A stretch of DNA of 64,000 bases from NCBI GenBank assembly GCA_900239685.1, contig OENT01000658.1, positions 9,457 through 73,456 on the forward strand, read 5' to 3'. Below, piece after piece: positions 25,456 to 37,566 of this stretch (position 1 is the first letter of the stretch; each line of letters starts with the position of its first letter). The stretch comes from Rotaria macrura. Its lineage: Eukaryota; Rotifera; Eurotatoria; Philodinida; Philodinidae. A model generated the notes under the pieces. It saw only the letters and a list, made by a program, of their open reading frames with translations. It did no database searches and had not been told where the DNA came from. Both the position numbers and the translations under genes were made by a program.

Positions 25456-27745
25456 TTTGAGTCTATGCCTCACTCATATTTTTTTTAAATTGAACGACAA
25501 CCTTTGAATTAAACTAATTTGTTTCACTCAAAAAGAAGTAAGTAAATAAAAAACATTTACAGAAAAAATTATATTGAAGCGTGAATAAAAAACAATAAAA
25601 TGTAAAACATAAATCTTAAAACTAAACATTGAAAAGACGAATCCGAAAAATAACTATTAAAAAATAATATAAAAATTTAATATAAAAAGATAAATTTAAA
25701 GATAAAACAGACCAAACTTGATGTAAACTGTTTTTATAAAAAAATAATATGAAAATAAAATATGACAAAAGTAGCTAAAAATAAATAAATATGAAACCAA
25801 TCATTTTTTAATAGACGAAATAAGTATGTAAAATTATGTGTAAAAATAATCAATTCTTAATTGAACTTCATATTCTTTTGTAGATTGTTTTTTGTAACCG
25901 CATGAACAAACTAAGTAAGCGAAAGATGGATATTCAATTCTCAGTGCGAATTATGCACTTCTCCTCTGTATGTTAGATAAGCTTTACTCATTTCTCCTTG
26001 GAAACTTATTATTTCTGCTGTAATATATCTATTTCTCATAGTATATCCCCATTCCTCTTGAGAGTGTGGCTGGGTGGCTTGGTTTCATTCGACGAACATT
26101 TCTCTTTGACTTTGTCAGCGGGGAAGAATTTCTTCAAGACAGTGAACCATTTCTTGATTTTCGGGGATATCGTCGAGTCCTCATCAAAACGACCATACAG
26201 CTTTCTGTAATCAATTTTTCATTTTTTTTATGTTGATACTAAAACATCTGCAAATACACCTTTTGAGTAACGAGTAAAATGTTTAACGACGAACAATTGA
26301 TTTTTATTTTTCGAATGAAATTCAAAAATCCTTCACAATTCTTAGAACGAGAATGCTTTTGTAGTTTTCTTTTTCGTACTCTCTAGATATGCGTCGAACA
26401 AGAATTGTATGTTAATAATCTCTTGATTTGGATGAACCTATATACTCACTCCTAGACAATATTTATGAAGCTAATTATTAAACTAGATAGATCTCGATAG
26501 AATGACGAAAGCTTGTTTGGTATTACAAGAAATGAAGCTGTACAAATCGTCATGATTTATCTTTTCCACGAAAATTAGAAATAAGAAAACACAATTGTCT
26601 TAGAATTTATGAGTAGTAAAAATAATAGAAGCATCCACGTGAAAAACAAAGCTTGACAGGTTTTTTAAATTTTCTCGCCTATCATTAAAATTTGGTCAAC
26701 AGGAAGATTCTGTTCCTATGTATCTTTCTAATTACACTGCATCATGGAAAACAAACGTAATTGGTTTGAAATAAGCATGTGATTCTATAGCTAATAATGT
26801 TACGTTACTCGTGGGAAATATCTGGTCGATATTTCGAAGGAAAGAAAACTGTGGTATTCTCTTTTGATTAAAGTTCTGGCTGATAACAATTCAGTTCGAT
26901 GAGATGTATCAGACAGGAAAAACATTGTTAAACACTATAATACAGTCAATTTTCGTAGTGAAAACAATTCGATAACAATAAAAGGTTTGAATTTCTAAAT
27001 GCGAAAGGAGATCAAAAGTATAGATAGAATTTCAACAATGTAAAATAGTTTCTCAAATAATCACAATATGATATGTACGAAGTAGTTTTACTGTTCAAAA
27101 ATAATTAAAGATAGATTGCGATACGATACTGATCACCGTAGATTAAATAAATGAAGTAAGAATAATAATATTGAAGAATATTTTTAGACGAAATAAAAAT
27201 TAATCTTGAAATAGTTTTATGTGTTTGTTCATCATACTATAATTTTCATATTTGACATTGACACAAAAAAGCTCATCTTACAAAAAAAAAAGATTTTATT
27301 TATTCAAATAAAATCTAATTTGACATTCGTCATTCAACGTACAAGAATGGAATTTGCCGTGATAAATATCGAATAATACCAAAAAAAATGGATTTCATTA
27401 TAGAATTAAAGATCGATGAACTTTCAATAAGAAGATCGAAACTTTCGTAAGCTGCTTTATTCTTTTATTTTTAACTTGCAGAATACGAGAGGACATATTT
27501 GGTTTGTATATTTGCCGAAGTATTATTTTGCGTAAAATAAGGTTATTGAAATGAATCGATTCTATTGGCAACCAATGTTTCTATTGATGCTCTTTTTTAA
27601 AGTACGTACTTAGCGATATTGTTATAAGCCGACGTTCTTTCTTTTTCTTTTCATATATTTCTAAGAACACCTGTCGGCAGTTCGGAACCCAAGGCATTCA
27701 GGTAACATTCTGTGTATCGATTGATATATATATATATATATATAT
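25456..27745. other. Gene-free AT-rich stretch
   Basis: No supported gene or clear repeat. The 70-codon frame at 25998-26210 (+) has no recognisable motif or partner exon. Confidence 0.4.
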
Positions 27746-27749
27746 ATAT

Positions 27750-28505
27750 AATAGGATTGAATGTGTTTTGAGCACCACAGAATATGACAACTGAGCACCA
27801 ATTTAATTGTATGTGATAAGAGCACCATAGAAGAAGACTATAGATGACTGATTTAATTACACGTAAAATGAGGATCAAATTAACAGACAGTATGAATGAG
27901 ATAAACGCATTTAAAACCGATCAAACTTGCAGTATGTGTAGTGAACAGTATCGCTTTGTAATAAGCTCAGCTCGAATCAGTTAATCTTATGACTATTAAT
28001 TTATGAATTCCAAAGAACTTGTGTTTTACATATATATCAATAGTAGTAAATTCGTAAAAATTTCTGTCAATAAAGGCAAAATGTCAACCAATGAATTTCA
28101 CGTTTTTAATCTCGTAAAAACTCTTGATCAGGCCAATGCAATCGTAAAACACCATCAAGTATATAAGTATCGTTCACAAATTTAACCGATTCTACTAAAT
28201 ATTCATATAGTTGTAGCCAATATCGGAAATATCTATTATGTCGATATGAAATAAAAGTTTATGCTCCAGACAATATATTAATAACAATTCATCATAATAT
28301 TAATAGTTATTGTTTCTTTATTGTATTTATTATCTATCTATTGTTTCTACTTTTCTTGTAAAGAGTATTATTTTATTGTACTCATTTCACGTGTAATTAG
28401 ATCGGTGCTCAATAGTCTTTTTTTTCTCGGTGCTTTTTTCACACACAATTAATGCGGGTCTCCGTTGTCATATTCTGTGGTGCTCAAAACACTTCTCGTC
28501 CTATA
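27750..28505 (+). mobile_element. Decayed MULE-like DNA transposon fragment
   Basis: Terminal inverted repeats of about 40 bp bound the element: ATAGGATTGAATGTGTTTTG then AGCACCACAGAATATGACAA at the left (27751-27790), and the reverse complement at the right (about 28465-28505). Between them lie two plus-strand frames that look like the N-terminal FLYWCH/WRKY-type zinc finger found in many MULE transposases (see the entry at 28003). No transposase catalytic domain remains, so the copy is internally deleted. An AT microsatellite (27722-27750) abuts the left end. Confidence 0.6.
28003..28314 (+). pseudogene. FLYWCH-type zinc finger relic of a MULE transposase
   Basis: The frame from 28003 gives 60 residues and stops at 28183-28185 just after YKYRSQI. 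A different frame then continues at once with a protein-like run (KYSYSCSQYRKYLLCRYEIK, then APDNILITIHHNIN). Together they resemble FLYWCH/WRKY-GCM1 fingers: Cys, then YRKY-x-x-C, then a His-His end. The frame change and stop show decay. Family assignment is by pattern only. Confidence 0.5.
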
Positions 28506-30859
28506 CAATAGATCGTATTAATGTGCTAATGGTAATAATATTGATTCAGTTTGCACATATTTTCAAATGACTTTCTTCTTACGATTGAACTACTTCGATG
28601 ATATATATATATGTCATCTGTTACACAAACGCAAATGCAATTTTTCGGTAAAAAGTATTTTCTTAGTAGTATCTAGTTTTCTTTCAAATCATATTGGACG
28701 TCGATAGAGATCTGAAATTTGCAATTTGGCAAAACAGAGTAATACAACTGTTTTGTTAAGTATAGATTATTCAATGTTCTTGAACAATTCAAGCATGTTG
28801 TCGACTAATACAATTTTCTAGTGTTTTTAGTGGTTTCCGAATCTTTTCGCTCATATCTATAGAAACTCTGAAATTCACGGTTCAATACAATTTTATTCGT
28901 TTTCTTGAATATTTGAAAAACACAGACATCATCTAGCTTCTAGGGAAGAATCATATAATAAATCTTCTATCCTTACGATAGAAGATTACTTAAATCGAGA
29001 TATACGTGATTGAATGAATTTGTAACGAGATCATGTCATTGTGTTGAAAACATGGCATGATATTTTTCTTGAAGTACGAGCAGCTTCTAATAAGCATAAT
29101 AATAGAAACAGTGCTCTAACGGGATCAAATAACTATTAGAATAAATAACGATAGAAAGAGAAAAGTACTTGACACCTACATACAATAAAAGTGAGAGCAT
29201 ATTTTATTTTTATTATTTGTCTGCATAAATCAAGACTTCTACAGAGTAACTATTACTGCTTTACCTTTGTTCCTCTTTCGACATTGCAAAAATTCATCGA
29301 ATTGTAACTTCGTTTGACATATGTTTTATACTGTTTCGTGTGAGTTTTATTTTATTTTGTATCGAAAGAATCTATAGTTAAGTGAAATAGACAACATTTT
29401 AAGAATACGATCAATATTCTACACTTATGTTTTTTCTTTCGTTTGTAAGAAAAAATTGTATGTGTAACAAAATTTTTTACAAAGCCACTACTCAAAAAGT
29501 CAGTTACAATTCTCGTTTTGCTAATTGAAAGTACATTCAGGCTTCGAAATAAATCAATATTGATATAAATCAAAATATAGTCTTTATCATATATTTAAAC
29601 TCCATGTCTTGGCAGCCATTGAGTTTAGATTACGAATGCTTTCGGACATATACTCTCATCTCCTTGAAAGTTAATGGATGGTTTTATTGGTTGTTATTTG
29701 TACAACTGAAATGAAACCATCTGTCTATTTGATTTCCATCAATCATATTGAATACAGACTATATCAAACATATGTCAATAATTAAGACTATCGTTTTGAT
29801 TGATATTTGAATTTCTACGGATCTATTGAGTATTAATTTTCCCATAGTGCTTATGATTAATTCCCTGTTGCATCAATAGTCAATATATTGACAGAGAATT
29901 CTTTTTTATTGACCTGTATGTAAATCATGATTCTATTTTATAATCTCTATTAATCATTGAATAGAAGAAAAACTAAGCAGACTTCGTTAGATTACAGTGA
30001 GCATATGGTTATTATCATACTTAATATAAATGGCATGTACAATTAAATGTTATTATGAATAAACATTAAATATATAATTTGCATATGTTAATCAAACTTC
30101 TCGAAATATTTTATATCTAATCTTACACTTTTGTTCTATGGACTATTGAATACGATCAAGATTTCGAACATTCAAAGTTAAATTACTATATTTTATACCT
30201 ATGAATTCAAGAACATGTCATCTTATTTCTTTTTAGTTCAAGCGCAGTCCTCAAACGTCGAAATTTCGAAGCATGCAGAGAATCTATTTGTAAATTTTAT
30301 AGTTTTAGTATATTGAATAGTAACTAATTAGTATACAGATTCATTGTGTTAAGATTGATTTAAAAGCATATTAATATCTATGCTGTCATGAGTAACTTAA
30401 GAATATGAAAGATGTTGATGTCACACCTTAATTTTACGCCTGCTAGCATGTAGACACATAATCCAAGAATATGTTAACAGCACATCAAATTGAGTGATGG
30501 CAATGAATACAAAGAAAAGCAAAAAAAGAAAGGAAGAAAGTAGATTTTGCATTTTTCTCTCGAATCCTTCATTGGCCAGTTGAATGAGTACTTGATTATA
30601 TGTGCAATAAAAGAAAACAGAATGCAAAAAAAAAGAATTCTTTTTTTCGTAACGCCACTTGCATAATTTATTGATAGAAACAGACTCAATGTACATCTCT
30701 GTTGTCTTTACGAATAAACAGTACGAAATAACATGTGACAAAGTGTATACTAAGCTTTATTCATCATTAGAGATAAGAAAAAAAAACGAAACGTAGTGTG
30801 TTATCAATATTTACTCTTCAAATTCAAAAAAATAATGGCATATGGTATGAATTGATTTG
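28506..30859. other. Gene-free AT-rich stretch upstream of TRPV gene
   Basis: No gene recognised. Frames at 29352-29573 and 30421-30741 (-) are Phe/Lys/Ser-rich chance frames. It presumably contains the promoter of the plus-strand channel gene. Confidence 0.4.
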
Positions 30860-31175
30860 ATGATTAATATGCTGAACAAGATACTTTTCGCAGTTAAAAA
30901 TTCCGATGCCATATCAACAGAAGCAGAAGTCGAACAACAAACTGAGCTCATGTACAAAGATAATACGATATGGACAGCGGTATTCAACGCCGACAAGAGT
31001 GCTATTGATCATTTGATAGAAATGGATTCAGATATTATAAACACGAGAGGAGCTGTTGGTGAATGTCCCATTCATATGTTGTTTCTATATGGATCTGATC
31101 AACATTTGGCTATTGCTCGCGATCTTATTCTACGATATCCAATTATTGTGACACAAATTTATAATAAACCAGTAA

Positions 31176-31210
<35 letters not shown>

Positions 31211-33563
31211 TTTATATTGATTAAAACTTATATTAACTATACATAGAGATACTATGGTGAAAATATTCTTCATATTGCTATTGTCAAACGTAATGCCGTT
31301 ATGGTTGAATGGCTACTTAATAATGATCACTTAGAGTCTTATAGAAAACAATTATTGGAAGCAACCGCAACGGGTGATTTCTTTAAAATGTAAAGCAGAA
31401 ACTGTTTCTCTTTCAGTTATTAAATTTCGTTTACGTTTGTAGAGGTCAACCATCTTATTACGGTGAAACTCCATTGGGCTTTGCTTGTTGCACTAATCAA
31501 TGGGATATTGTTGAAATTCTACTGAAAAATGGCGCTGACATGGATGCGGTTAGTAAAAGCAAAGAAAAATATTGAATTTTATCTTTAAAATACGAAACGT
31601 AACAAGTATCATAATCATTGGAGACATGCGAAATCGAAATGCAATGTGTTATTATTTTTGTATTAGTCTAGAGAAAATAATCTCTAATTTCTATCCTTTC
31701 GACAAGCTTTCTTTCGGCATTCGTTTCGTTTTTGCAATTAAAAGCTACTGATATTCATACCAAGACCTTGAGAAAGAATTTTGAAAGAATTGCCTATTTT
31801 ATCATGAGAACATTAAAATGAAATTTATTAATTTGTTGATACTTTGATGTAGACGGATGGCAATAATAATACGGTTCTACATATGCTTGTTATATGCAAT
31901 TTACCCGATATATATGCTAAATATAAAACACGTTGGATAGAACAACAAACGATCAACGAACAAAACGATGCAAGTGACTCACAATCAGATTCATCCACGA
32001 AATTATGGAATCGTCTAAATAAAGATGGTTTAACACCATTGACTCTTGCAGCTGATTTAGGTCGAAGTAAAATGTTATCATGGTTACTGTATGAACGTAA
32101 AAGAATACAGTGGTCTTTTGGTAATGTAACATGTATATTGTATCCTCTTGATCAACTCGATAATGATTTTTATGAAGAAGTGAGTTAATTGATATGAATA
32201 TTTATGATTAGCACAAAGAAAAGATTTTCTTTGTTTAATATCATCTAGAATCAAGAACGATGCCTTAGTGTAATTGAAATAATGATTAAAAATAATAATT
32301 CAGATTTAATACATCCTATAATTATATCTTTAATTGACAAAAAATGGAAATATTTTGCTTATCGAATACTTATTCGTCGATTTCTCATTACATTTTTCTA
32401 TCTTCTAATTTTTCTTGCGACAACAATTTTACGACAAACACGATCCGATAAAGTAATTTAATAGACAATCTTATACAAAAAAAAATAATCATCGATTATT
32501 TTGTGCGCTTTCTTTTTGCAGATGGAACATGAAAAACTAACACTCACTGATTGCATCTATCTCAGTTATGTCAATCCCATTCTTTTTGCAATCGGCCATC
32601 TAATTGTATTAGCAGGTGCTATATTCAAGAGTGCACGTGAACTCAATGAAATGCGTACAGTCGGTCTTCGGAATTATCTGAATAGTACAGTGAGTACGTT
32701 TATGTGTTCTAGATATCTAATATCTTATGGCAATTATTTCAGGGATCAGTTTTTCTTGAAAATAGTTTAGCATGTTCCTTTTGTTTTTGTATTTTCACTG
32801 CTGAAATTTTAAATTTATTCCATATGGAACAATACGAAACTCTCATACTTGCATTTACATCTTTGATTGGATGGTGTTATATGTTTTTTTTTATGATGCC
32901 ATTTCATTTTACTGGTCCATTTGTGATAATGATTTACAAAATGTTATTCAATGATGTTCTTCGTTTTTGTATCATATATACTATATTTCTTGCTGGTTTT
33001 TCACAATCGTTTTTTGTTTTATTCAATGAAAATGGTAAATTAATTAGTTGAAAAAAAAAACATAATACCCGATACTTCAATAGTATTGTTGATCTATTCA
33101 TAGGCTTGGACGGTTATATTTCGAGTATCAAGAAATGCTTTTTGGGTTTATTGGGTGATTTTGATCTGGATTATTTTATTGGAGGAAAATATCCATTTGC
33201 AAGTGTGCTATTACTTATATTGTATGTCGTCGTTATTACTATTCTTTTATTAAACTTGCTTATCGCTATGATGGGTGATACGTATGCAGATGTAAAGAGA
33301 AGTGCCAAAAAATTATGGTTTGTTTTCATTATGTAGTTGCTTGTTTTTAAATTTGTTTTATTTTTCATTTCGTTAAAAATCAAAATAGGCATTTAGAACG
33401 AGCACGTATTGCACTTGATCTTGAAAATGGAATGACTAAATCTAAACGTCTTCTCAATGTTAATAAATATTGGGTAGATGTACAAGGTGAACGTTATTTA
33501 CAAGTCGAAGAAGTAAGCAATGCTTCGGGTCAATTTACGTGCGACGAAAAAGAGGAAGATTAA
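30860..33563 (+). CDS. TRPV-type cation channel with ankyrin repeats
   Basis: Nine exons (30860-31171, 31247-31389, 31443-31548, 31853-32179, 32249-32452, 32522-32689, 32743-33034, 33104-33317, 33389-33563) sum to 1941 nt, 646 residues, all in phase. The N-terminal half has ankyrin repeats typical of TRPV, including YYGENILHIAIVKRNAVMVE, YYGETPLGFACC and DGLTPLTLAADLGRSKML. Six membrane helices follow. S5 is near FCIIYTIFLAGFSQ, the pore loop reads FLGLLGDFDLDYF, and S6 ends NLLIAMMGDTYADV. A TRP-helix-like KKLWHLERARIALDLE comes next. TRPV channels are tetrameric, calcium-permeable plasma-membrane channels used in sensory or transport cells. The length is slightly short for the family (650-850), and the N-terminus may be incomplete. 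Intron 1 carries an AT microsatellite. Which TRPV subtype it is cannot be settled by eye. Confidence 0.93.
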
Positions 33564-34281
33564 CTATGTCAAAGACACTGATGAAAGAAAAAACGAACAT
33601 TCTATTTATTGAACTATTTCATTATTTATTTCTACTTGATGATGGATCTTATCAACTTAGAATAATCAGAATTCAAATGTGGGAATTCGCTATGTAATTG
33701 AGGGTCGAAAAAAAAATAAATTGGAAGTTGCTTTTTTTTTGAAAAGATTTACGATTTTTAACGAAATTACTAACTTTGTATGTTCTTTTCCTTTATTTCG
33801 AACAAACTTTTTATATTCGTTATTTATGAAGGTATTCTCGTTTTTTTATTGTTAGTATTCATATAGATGCATAGTGTTGTTTCACAAATGTTTATACTAA
33901 AGTTTACTTAATGATTTATATTAGTCTAACAACTGTTAGTTTTGAATCAATTTGTCTGATGTCAACTTACATCAACTGATTTAAATGATCAATTTTTGTT
34001 TTTCACTGAACTTTGCAGAGCTAAAATCAATCATTTTCAGTCTTGAATTGAACATTTAAGCACTATTGCTTTTTTTCTTTCAATCAGTATTGAATTGAAG
34101 GTTCTAGAAATGATTTAGTATCAATTCTATTCTTGTCAGAGAATAATCTTAATCAACTAGTCAACTATTACTACTTCTCACCGATAGACTCAAACACAAT
34201 GATTTGATTATTTATTTTATGTTTCAAATTTTTTAGTTTATTCTCATCATATAAAAACAAAAATATGCAAAGAGTTTCATT
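33564..34281. other. Convergent intergenic region
   Basis: Lies between the 3' ends of the plus-strand TRPV gene and the minus-strand LSM10 gene. It is AT-rich with T-runs and several AATAAA-like words near 33714, but no gene. Confidence 0.5.
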
Positions 34282-34878
34282 CTAAAAATTATCAGGTCTA
34301 AGTGGTGGTAGGTTTTTTTCATATTCTCTTCCTTTTTTCACATGCATTTTCTTTTGTCCTCCACCGACAATTTCGTTGGGTTTCGGATTCATTTGTCGTA
34401 GATCTTGTCGAATTGTTTCTATGACATCTATTTCATCCGGTATACGGATATAACGCACATTGGTATAACGAATGCATAAACGGTTGAACGAGATCGGTTT
34501 TTGTGTTGGGCGTGACATTGTTACCTGTGATAATTGAATATTATGATTAACATCAATATCGACAAGTGTACCAACAAGTATAATTCCACCATAAAGATCA
34601 ATTTGTGTTCTCTGTCCAACAAGACATCGAAGAAAACCAAGTAGTGTTCGACAAGATTCTTTCTTGTATTTTCGATTCAGATTCGACATATCTATCTGTA
34701 GTAGACAGAATAGAACGACAATGGTTTTCTTTCTATTATTTAAAATAAACAATAATCGAATTTCGTTCGTTATTTTAAAGGAAAGAAATTAACAAGTTAA
34801 TTGGTGTATTACGTACACCATTGAACTTGAGAGATACCCAGATGGCGTAATTAAATTAGAACTTGCTGAATTTTTCAT
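34282..34878 (-). CDS. LSM10: LSM10, U7 snRNP-specific Sm-like protein
   Basis: Two exons: 34813-34878 and 34282-34695, 480 nt, 159 residues; the 117-bp intron is GT-AG and in phase. A start at 34689 (MSNLNRKYKK) inside exon 2 is an alternative. The Sm fold is visible. Sm1 runs from TLLGFLRCLVGQRTQIDLYG to GTLVDIDVNHNIQLSQV, with Asp-x-Asn-His-Asn in the RNA-contact loop. Sm2 ends in LCIRYTNVRYIRIPDEI, very like the NVRYVHIPDDV end of animal LSM10. LSM10 with LSM11 replaces SmD1/SmD2 in the U7 snRNP that cuts histone pre-mRNA 3' ends. A Lys/Arg-rich tail of about 40 residues (KKMHVKKGREYEKN) extends beyond the Sm fold. Its presence implies U7-type histone mRNA processing in this animal. Confidence 0.85.
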
Positions 34879-37566
34879 TGTTAAATCAAATCGACTTAAT
34901 CAAAAAAGACCTATAAAGTTCTTATTCGTCTGATGAATGAAATAGATTTTAAATATAAAATAAAAAACTTGACTAAAGAAAGTATATCACAATAGTATGA
35001 CATAACAAGTAATATGATTCAATATACGGCGTCGACATAACATAACACGGGGCAAAGACTTGACGAAATACATTGGTAGAAATAGACCAACAAGGAACGG
35101 ATTGAATACTGATATATCTTTTGAAAGATATCATTCTCCATGTGTGTATATGCGGATAACAATGCGTTTATGTTAATAATAGGTATAATAGTTTCAAAAT
35201 AAAATGCATGCTTTGATTTTTATTGTTCTATAGCCAATGAAAAGGTTGTGTCTAGAATAGTTACGTCACTATTTTGATGTTGCCTATTCTTTGTTCTATA
35301 CTCTATGACGTAAAAAACAAAGAACTTTAGCATATATAATCATAATAAAAAAATCAAGGAATTCTTCTGTCAACTAAATCTCCACAGTCTCTGTAGTTAT
35401 ATATGTTCAGCTGTACTCGATTGTGATCTAATCATTTTAAGGAAAAATACTTGATCAATTTGTTGTGTATGCTACTTTTTCCATTTATTACTGAATTCAC
35501 AAGATAATAGACGTGTACGTTTTAGCAAGATAATCCATGTATCCAAGTTGAGAAGTTCGAGCAGAATTCTGCGAGAGCTCGTGTTCGATGTAAAAAATTG
35601 GTGGGAGGCCTAGTAAATAGTACAGTTATTCTCAACCATCAGCGTCTAGTAACAGAAATTCATGTGTATTCTATAAAACACGTATCATTTTTTGATGATT
35701 TTATCCTTCAGCATTTTCCTATATGAGACAGTGTCGTATGATACTCAGCACAGAATAGACATAAGGATTCAGAGTGTGTCTTCTAAATGGTCTTCATGTG
35801 AAATGGAGTTACTTCCAAGTTCATTAATATTTGTTTTGAAAAAAGAACTAGGGACTCGATACACTTCCATAACCGGAGTTCGTAGACCATTTTTTATCTG
35901 ATGGAGCTCATTGAACTGTGACTAGAATATTTTCTTGGAATTTGGTGTATGCGACTTGAGTTACAACGGATCGATGATACGATTGTAAATTTAGGAAGTA
36001 ATCGGATTGTGTTGCAAGTGATTGTAAAGTTTCTGGAAAGACCAGATATCCAACAGGAAAATACTTGATGTCACTAAAACATAGAAGGAGTATGATGAAT
36101 GGCAATGGTACGTTTTTTCTCCGATTGTTTCTGACTGACTTTTCTGTGAGAAAATAAGAAGTTGATCGTTATCCGACGGAACGTTTCCGGTTAGAGTAAG
36201 TATTCTTCTTGCAATGATTTCCAGTGTCTGTCTGCTGGAGCGACTCCCTCATCTTGGCCTGTGATGGAGCTGATGAAAATTTAAATTTTTGTACAGAATC
36301 ACTTTAAGTTCTAGAATCATTTCAGCAGGATATTTTCTTGTCCTGATTAGTTTTTAGACGAAATTCATGTCTATTCCGATGAGTTTCTAACCGTTTTTCT
36401 GACGTTTCCTGCCAGTATTCATACTGATTCCATATTGTTTACAGTTCTTGGGTACGATGAATTGCTGACTCGGAATGATGTTTCCATTTTCGTACTATTT
36501 TGCGACAATTCCTTGGAGAAAAGATACTGGAATCTAAAGAGGCTGCAAGAAATATCTTCTTTGAATGGATGTCTTGGACGTTCTTTTGTTAAATTTCATC
36601 AGTTTAAAGACAGTAGTTAACTTAATCGTGACAAAACAGGTATATTGGTGGTGCCATACATCAGAAATTCTTGATTACAGCTGTTCAAAGAGCAGCTCCA
36701 TCATTTCGTACTTACTTATTCCTATTTACTAACGTGATAGTTGGTTTTCTTATAGTTAATTAACTTTAAACATAAATCGAAAAAGTAGTACGATCTAAGT
36801 GCTAGCTACTCGACAAGACTTCATCACTAGTCACAAAGTATCATGTAGAAGTTTTTAAAAATCAACTTGTACGAACGATGGAAGATCTTGCGCTTCGCTT
36901 ATTTTTGTCTTTAGTCATGTGACCTTGAAAATTAGAATAAATGATTTTGAATCATAATTTATAATTTTATGTTACAGAAGAAAAATTAATTTAAACAAAT
37001 ATAGTTAACGTGATCTTGGAAATGAGAAAAACCTTATTACAATTCCACAACAATCTAGACATATCGATTTTCAAGGAATGCTCGAACATAGACTTACGCA
37101 TATGAACATTGTTCTATAAAATCTTGTTAATGGATAAAGTCTCAAATCGATATAGAATAACAGTATTAACGTCAATGACTCTACGGTTGTCATTTAAAAC
37201 ACTGGATATAGCATAATTTAATTTTCAAGCTTATATTCAGATTAAGCGAAGAGAATTTCTAGATTACATCAAACAAGTCATGCATTGTTTATTCTTCTTG
37301 TTTGTAAACGAATTGCAATTTGATCGATCATGTCGAAAAATTAAAAAATATGATTTTCTCGTCAAAATTTTATCTTTGACATTATGAAAATTGTATTATT
37401 GTTCTCAATTGGATACAGAAAAGAAAACATATTTTCAATAATTGTATTATTTTATTTGCTTACGGAAATAAAAAATAACGATAAATTAGGAATTATACAA
37501 TTGAGATCACAATGGCTGATGTAAGAAAAAAATAAGTAGCAAAATGAAATAAAACAAAGAAAATCA
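34879..37566. other. Gene-poor stretch, possible decayed coding patch
   Basis: No gene is firmly supported. The part at about 35640-36620 has higher GC than its surroundings and contains frames on both strands with moderately protein-like translations (35692-35901 +, 35908-36105 -, 36435-36620 +), none with domains or phase-matched partners. It could be a decayed element or pseudogene. The rest is AT-rich. Confidence 0.35.

Noticed and set aside
30421..30741. 106-codon minus-strand frame upstream of the TRPV gene
   Set aside because: Phe/Lys/Ser-rich translation of T/A-runs with no domain, and a second frame overlaps it equally well.
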